Assembly: GCF_030053345.1 (NCBI RefSeq)
Contig: NZ_JASGBP010000004.1
Location: forward strand, 62,001 to 126,000
Direction: 5' to 3'
DNA from: Flavobacterium sedimenticola
GTDB taxonomy: Bacteria; Bacteroidota; Bacteroidia; Flavobacteriales; Flavobacteriaceae
DNA: 64,000 bases
A program made the translations under genes and the position numbers. Under the pieces are notes generated by a model. The model was not told where the DNA came from, did not search any database, and saw only the letters and a list, made by a program, of their open reading frames with translations. Numbering within the stretch: the stretch's first letter is position 1; every line of letters starts with the position of its first letter. Below, piece after piece: positions 61,294 through 64,000 of this stretch.

Positions 61294-62604
61294 TTAAACA
61301 CGAACGATATTAGCACCCAGTGCACGAAGCCTTTCATCAATTCTTTCGTATCCGCGGTCTATTTGCTCAATGTTTTGAATGGTTGAAGTGCCTTTAGCCG
61401 AAAGCGCGGCAATCAACAAGGAAATTCCCGCACGGATATCCGGCGACGACATGGTTGTGGCTTTGAGTTGCGATTTAAAATCGTGTCCCATCACTACGGC
61501 TCGGTGCGGATCACACAACATAATTTTGGCACCCATATCGATTAGTTTATCCACAAAGAACAAGCGGCTTTCAAACATTTTTTGGTGAATCAATACATCC
61601 CCGTTGGCCTGTGTGGCCACTACCAAAACAATACTTAACAAATCGGGAGTAAAGCCCGGCCATGGTGCATCGGCTATGGTTAAAATAGAACCGTCAATAT
61701 CGGTTTTTACGGTATAGCCTTTGGTATGCGCCGGAATATAAATATCATCGCCTTTGCGCTCCAATGTAATACCCAATTTGCGGAATACATTCGGAATCAC
61801 ACCCAAATTATCCCAACTCACATTTTTAATGGTAATCTCACTGCGCGTCATCGCTGCCAATCCGATCCACGATCCAATTTCAATCATGTCGGGCAAAATG
61901 CGATGTTCGCAACCACCCAATTTTTCAACACCTTCAATGGTCAACAAGTTCGATCCTACGCCGCTGATTTTGGCGCCCATAGAATTCAACATTTTACACA
62001 ACTGCTGCAAATAAGGTTCGCAAGCCGCATTGTAAATGGTGGTAGTCCCTTCGGCCAAAACAGCGGCCATCACAATATTTGCGGTTCCGGTTACCGAAGC
62101 CTCATCGAGTAACATATACGTTCCTTTCAAACGTCCTTTCGACTCTACGCCATAAAAGTGATCTTCTCTTTCGTAACGAAACTTAGCACCCAGATTGATA
62201 AATCCTTCAAAGTGTGTATCCAAACGGCGCCTCCCGATTTTGTCACCACCCGGTTTCGGAATATAACCGCAGCCAAAGCGCGCCAAAAGCGGCCCGACTA
62301 TCATAATGGAACCTCTTAAGCTTCCGCCTTCCTTTTTAAAAGCTTCGGTTTTTAGGTAATCTACATTGACTTCATCGGCTTGGAAGGTATAATCACCGGG
62401 ACCGTTTTTTTGGATTTTTACCCCCAAATTTCCCAGCAATACAATTAATTTATTGACATCAATAATATCCGGAATATTGGTCACTCTGACTTTTTCCGAT
62501 GTTAACAAAGCCGGACACAAAACTTGCAATGCTTCGTTCTTGGCTCCCTGCGGCTGTACTTCTCCTTTTAATGAAATGCCGCCTTCTATTTTGAATGTTC
62601 CCAT
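61294..62604 (-). CDS. murA: UDP-N-acetylglucosamine 1-carboxyvinyltransferase with Asp in the catalytic loop
   Basis: 436 residues, full length. MurA transfers enolpyruvate from PEP to UDP-GlcNAc, the first committed step of peptidoglycan synthesis. Visible motifs: GAKNEAL with the substrate Lys/Asn, the RGSIMIVGPLLARFG core, and DRGYERIDERLRALGANI at the end. In the mobile loop the E. coli sequence PGGCTIGARPVDLH corresponds here to PGGDKIGRRRLDTH, so the Cys115 equivalent is Asp121. That change is known to give fosfomycin insensitivity while keeping activity. It is in an apparent gene run DUF493, DUF4290, murA. Confidence 0.96.
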   Translation of the reverse strand: MGTFKIEGGISLKGEVQPQGAKNEALQVLCPALLTSEKVRVTNIPDIIDVNKLIVLLGNLGVKIQKNGPGDYTFQADEVNVDYLKTEAFKKEGGSLRGSIMIVGPLLARFGCGYIPKPGGDKIGRRRLDTHFEGFINLGAKFRYEREDHFYGVESKGRLKGTYMLLDEASVTGTANIVMAAVLAEGTTTIYNAACEPYLQQLCKMLNSMGAKISGVGSNLLTIEGVEKLGGCEHRILPDMIEIGSWIGLAAMTRSEITIKNVSWDNLGVIPNVFRKLGITLERKGDDIYIPAHTKGYTVKTDIDGSILTIADAPWPGFTPDLLSIVLVVATQANGDVLIHQKMFESRLFFVDKLIDMGAKIMLCDPHRAVVMGHDFKSQLKATTMSSPDIRAGISLLIAALSAKGTSTIQNIEQIDRGYERIDERLRALGANIVRV

Positions 62605-62619
62605 TTTCTTTGTTAAAAG

Positions 62620-62685
62620 TTGTATGTTATAAGTTGTACGTTGCGATGGGTTGACATAGAACCCACAACATACAACCTACAACTA
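62620..62685. repeat. Imperfect inverted repeat (TTGTATGTT family)
   Basis: AGTTGTATGTTATAAGTTGT on one side and ACAACATACAACCTACAACT on the other, with an inner GGGTT...AACCC stem. The same words occur at 32775-32817 before carB, so this is a dispersed intergenic repeat. Confidence 0.65.
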
Positions 62686-63387
62686 TTTCTGATTGTTATT
62701 GTTTTTCTGAAAATTCTTTTTGCCGTTTTTGCTCTTCGGCTTGCCGTTTTGAACCGGACTCTTATTCGACATTTTTTTGTTGGTACGCATCAAGTCGGTG
62801 GTGTTAAGCAATTCTTCGCTGCTTTGCAGCAAATTCAACTTCCCGCCCGACAATTCATACAAGTGTTCAAAAATCACGGTATCAGTCACCGTGTCTTTGT
62901 TCCAACTCAAATACGATTTTTTCATGTGGTTGGCAATCACTTTGACCAGGGCGCTCTTCATTTCGCCCTCTTCCCAACTGTTGGCCACATCAATCATGTA
63001 CTTAATATTGTTGCCGTAAAAGCGATACTTCGGATTCTTTTGCGGGTACGCCAAGCGCTCCGGCTTCAAATTAATCACATCACGCGACGGAATCGGATAA
63101 GGCGAATCGACATCCAACCTAAAATCGGACATGATAAAAATCTGATCCCATAATTTGTGCTGAAAATCGGGCACATCGCGCAAATGCGGATTCAAACTGC
63201 CCATTACCTGAATGATGTATCGGGCGGCTTTGTTGCGCTCTTCCCTATCGGGAATCAAAGTCGCTTGGTCAATGAGCTTTTGCAAATGACGTCCGTATTC
63301 CGGGATAATCAAATGCGGACGCTCGGCATTATATTCTAAATAATGCACCACGTCGTTGGCGTTCTCCTTAATATATTTCTCTGCCAT
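62683..63387 (-). CDS. DUF4290 domain-containing protein
   Basis: 234 residues. The DUF4290 body (VHYLEYNAERPHLIIPEYGR, QKLIDQATLIPDREERNKAA, HLRDVPDFQHKLWDQIFIMS) takes the first 190 residues. The tail is low-complexity and basic, with Lys/Asn/Gly repeats (KSKNGKKNFQKNNNNQK). A Bacteroidota family of unknown function, commonly beside murA as here. Its ATG overlaps the stop of DUF493 by one base. Confidence 0.9.
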   Translation of the reverse strand: MAEKYIKENANDVVHYLEYNAERPHLIIPEYGRHLQKLIDQATLIPDREERNKAARYIIQVMGSLNPHLRDVPDFQHKLWDQIFIMSDFRLDVDSPYPIPSRDVINLKPERLAYPQKNPKYRFYGNNIKYMIDVANSWEEGEMKSALVKVIANHMKKSYLSWNKDTVTDTVIFEHLYELSGGKLNLLQSSEELLNTTDLMRTNKKMSNKSPVQNGKPKSKNGKKNFQKNNNNQK

Positions 63388-63671
63388 TACAACGAAATTA
63401 TTCCTTCAATATCCGACACCTCAATGTACTTTTCCACCACACTGTCGGGACTCTCCATCATTACATTAACCGATACACTGGTGTATTTACCGGTCTTCGA
63501 TTGCGTGGTTTGTATCACCGCACCCATGTTGTCAAAGGCATTTTCCACTTCTTCTATTTTCTTGGGATCCGTAGGCACAATAAACTTGTAGAGGTACTCG
63601 GTTGGCCATGTCGAAGTGTTGTTGAGTTCTTCCCGCAATCGGGCGTAAAATTCTTCGGTTTTCTTATCCAT
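63387..63671 (-). CDS. DUF493 family protein
   Basis: 94 residues with the ferredoxin-like DUF493 pattern: WPTEYLYKFIVPTDPKKIEE, TTQSKTGKYTSVSVNVMMES. The family is small and cytoplasmic (YbeD-like in E. coli); a lipoate-related or regulatory role has been suggested elsewhere, without proof. First gene of the DUF493-DUF4290-murA run; overlaps DUF4290 by one base. Confidence 0.9.
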   Translation of the reverse strand: MDKKTEEFYARLREELNNTSTWPTEYLYKFIVPTDPKKIEEVENAFDNMGAVIQTTQSKTGKYTSVSVNVMMESPDSVVEKYIEVSDIEGIISL

Positions 63672-63780
63672 TTATTCCAAAATAAAAGCAAATATACAGT
63701 AATGATTTTAGATTTTACAGAAGATTTCACATGGTTTTATTTTTATTTTCGGGAGCGAATGGCTTGGGTTTCTTTGTCCT

Positions 63781-63855
63781 CCGTATTCCTGCTGTCCGCT
63801 TTTGTCCCGATGCCGAGACTTCGGCATCGGGAGCAATCGCTTCCATCAGGGCTAA
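63781..63855 (-). repeat. REP-like hairpin element, copy 2
   Basis: Minus strand begins TAGCCCTGATGGAAGCG and ends AAGCGGACAGCAGGAATACG. The centre is a perfect stem, CCCGATGCCGA/TCGGCATCGGG. The same outer blocks as at 32825-32904 with a different central stem. Bases 63856-63900 hold a further GC-rich stretch. Confidence 0.75.
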
Positions 63856-63930
63856 ACAGCCCGCTAAGCGCCGCTCGGGAAGTACAAAAATAAATTCGGA
63901 CTTCTCTTTCGAAAATCTAATTTGTTTCGA

Positions 63931-63938
63931 TAAATTTG
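63931..63938 (+). promoter_or_regulatory. -7 box (TAAATTTG) for the gene at the right edge
   Basis: Exact TAnnTTTG match about 19 bp before the TTG start candidate. Confidence 0.45.
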
Positions 63939-63956
63939 CCCCTTATTTCCAAAATC

Positions 63957-64000
63957 TTGAAAAAAGAACTGATAGTTATCACCGGCGGTCCCGGCACCGG
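63957..64000 (+). CDS. Start of a P-loop ATPase-like gene, partial
   Basis: The last bases read in one frame as KKELIVITGGPGTG, an N-terminal strand running into a Walker A loop (GGPGTG). This is typical of short AAA-type or kinase-like ATP-binding proteins. No ATG is available, and the best start is TTG at 63957. The exact count of A residues after it decides whether that TTG is in frame, so the start is uncertain. The rest lies beyond the window. Confidence 0.45.
   Translation, partial: MKKELIVITGGPGT

Overview
The window is about 64 kb of chromosome from a member of the Bacteroidota, almost certainly a Flavobacterium or close relative. The evidence is moderate-to-low GC, type IX secretion (T9SS) sorting domains on three proteins, many TonB-dependent receptors with carboxypeptidase-like N-terminal domains, Bacteroidota-type promoters (TTG-N18-20-TAnnTTTG), lineage-specific families (DUF4290, DUF5686, DUF4199, alternative GlmU) and Flavobacterium-style intergenic hairpin repeats. 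No rRNA, tRNA, CRISPR, phage or insertion sequence was seen.

Layout. (1) 1-6273: a trans-envelope signalling island with an ECF sigma factor, a FecR anti-sigma factor and an STN-domain TonB receptor. Next to it on the other strand are a T9SS-secreted propeller-like protein and a lipoprotein. A shared 29-bp motif, GTAGGGT-N15-TGTTTYA, lies before three of these transcription units and looks like the promoter of the local sigma factor. (2) 6298-19244: argS, a 1538-residue T9SS type B adhesin-like protein with nine tandem repeats, an outer-membrane barrel receptor, a FabH-type ketoacyl synthase and an S9 peptidase. (3) 19399-27078: a DUF2975/HTH pair, an ABC ATPase, a TetR-AarF kinase pair, an OmpA lipoprotein, a lipocalin-like lipoprotein, htpG and a DUF2721 protein. 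(4) 27084-32770: carB, whose last 29 codons and terminator occur twice, bracketing an AT-rich gene for a T9SS-secreted Asp-box protein. This looks like an insertion at the 3' end of carB.

(5) 32825-39949: a hairpin repeat element, rpmH, a TPR membrane protein, a lytic transglycosylase, an alpha/beta hydrolase, a small GNAT protein, mtaB, a PepSY-like protein, an alternative GlmU and type B L31. (6) 40174-45972: a co-directional run of DUF4199, GT2 glycosyltransferase, phosphohexose mutase, MsbA-type ABC exporter and DUF2971. (7) 45969-50900: an M23 peptidase, TonB receptor and lipoprotein operon on the minus strand. (8) 51088-53447: a coiled-coil protein, zapA, a 6S-like RNA and rny. (9) 53494-57032: a response regulator, xerD and three small outer-membrane barrels. 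(10) 57104-64000: aroQ, a DUF5686 protein, a TSUP permease, a MurA with Asp in place of the catalytic-loop Cys, DUF4290, DUF493, a second copy of the hairpin repeat, and the start of a P-loop ATPase gene.

Most of the window is housekeeping and envelope biology. The items most worth a second look are the ECF promoter motif and its small regulon, the carB 3'-end duplication with an exactly inverted terminator core, the MurA Cys-to-Asp substitution, and the zapA-linked 6S RNA.
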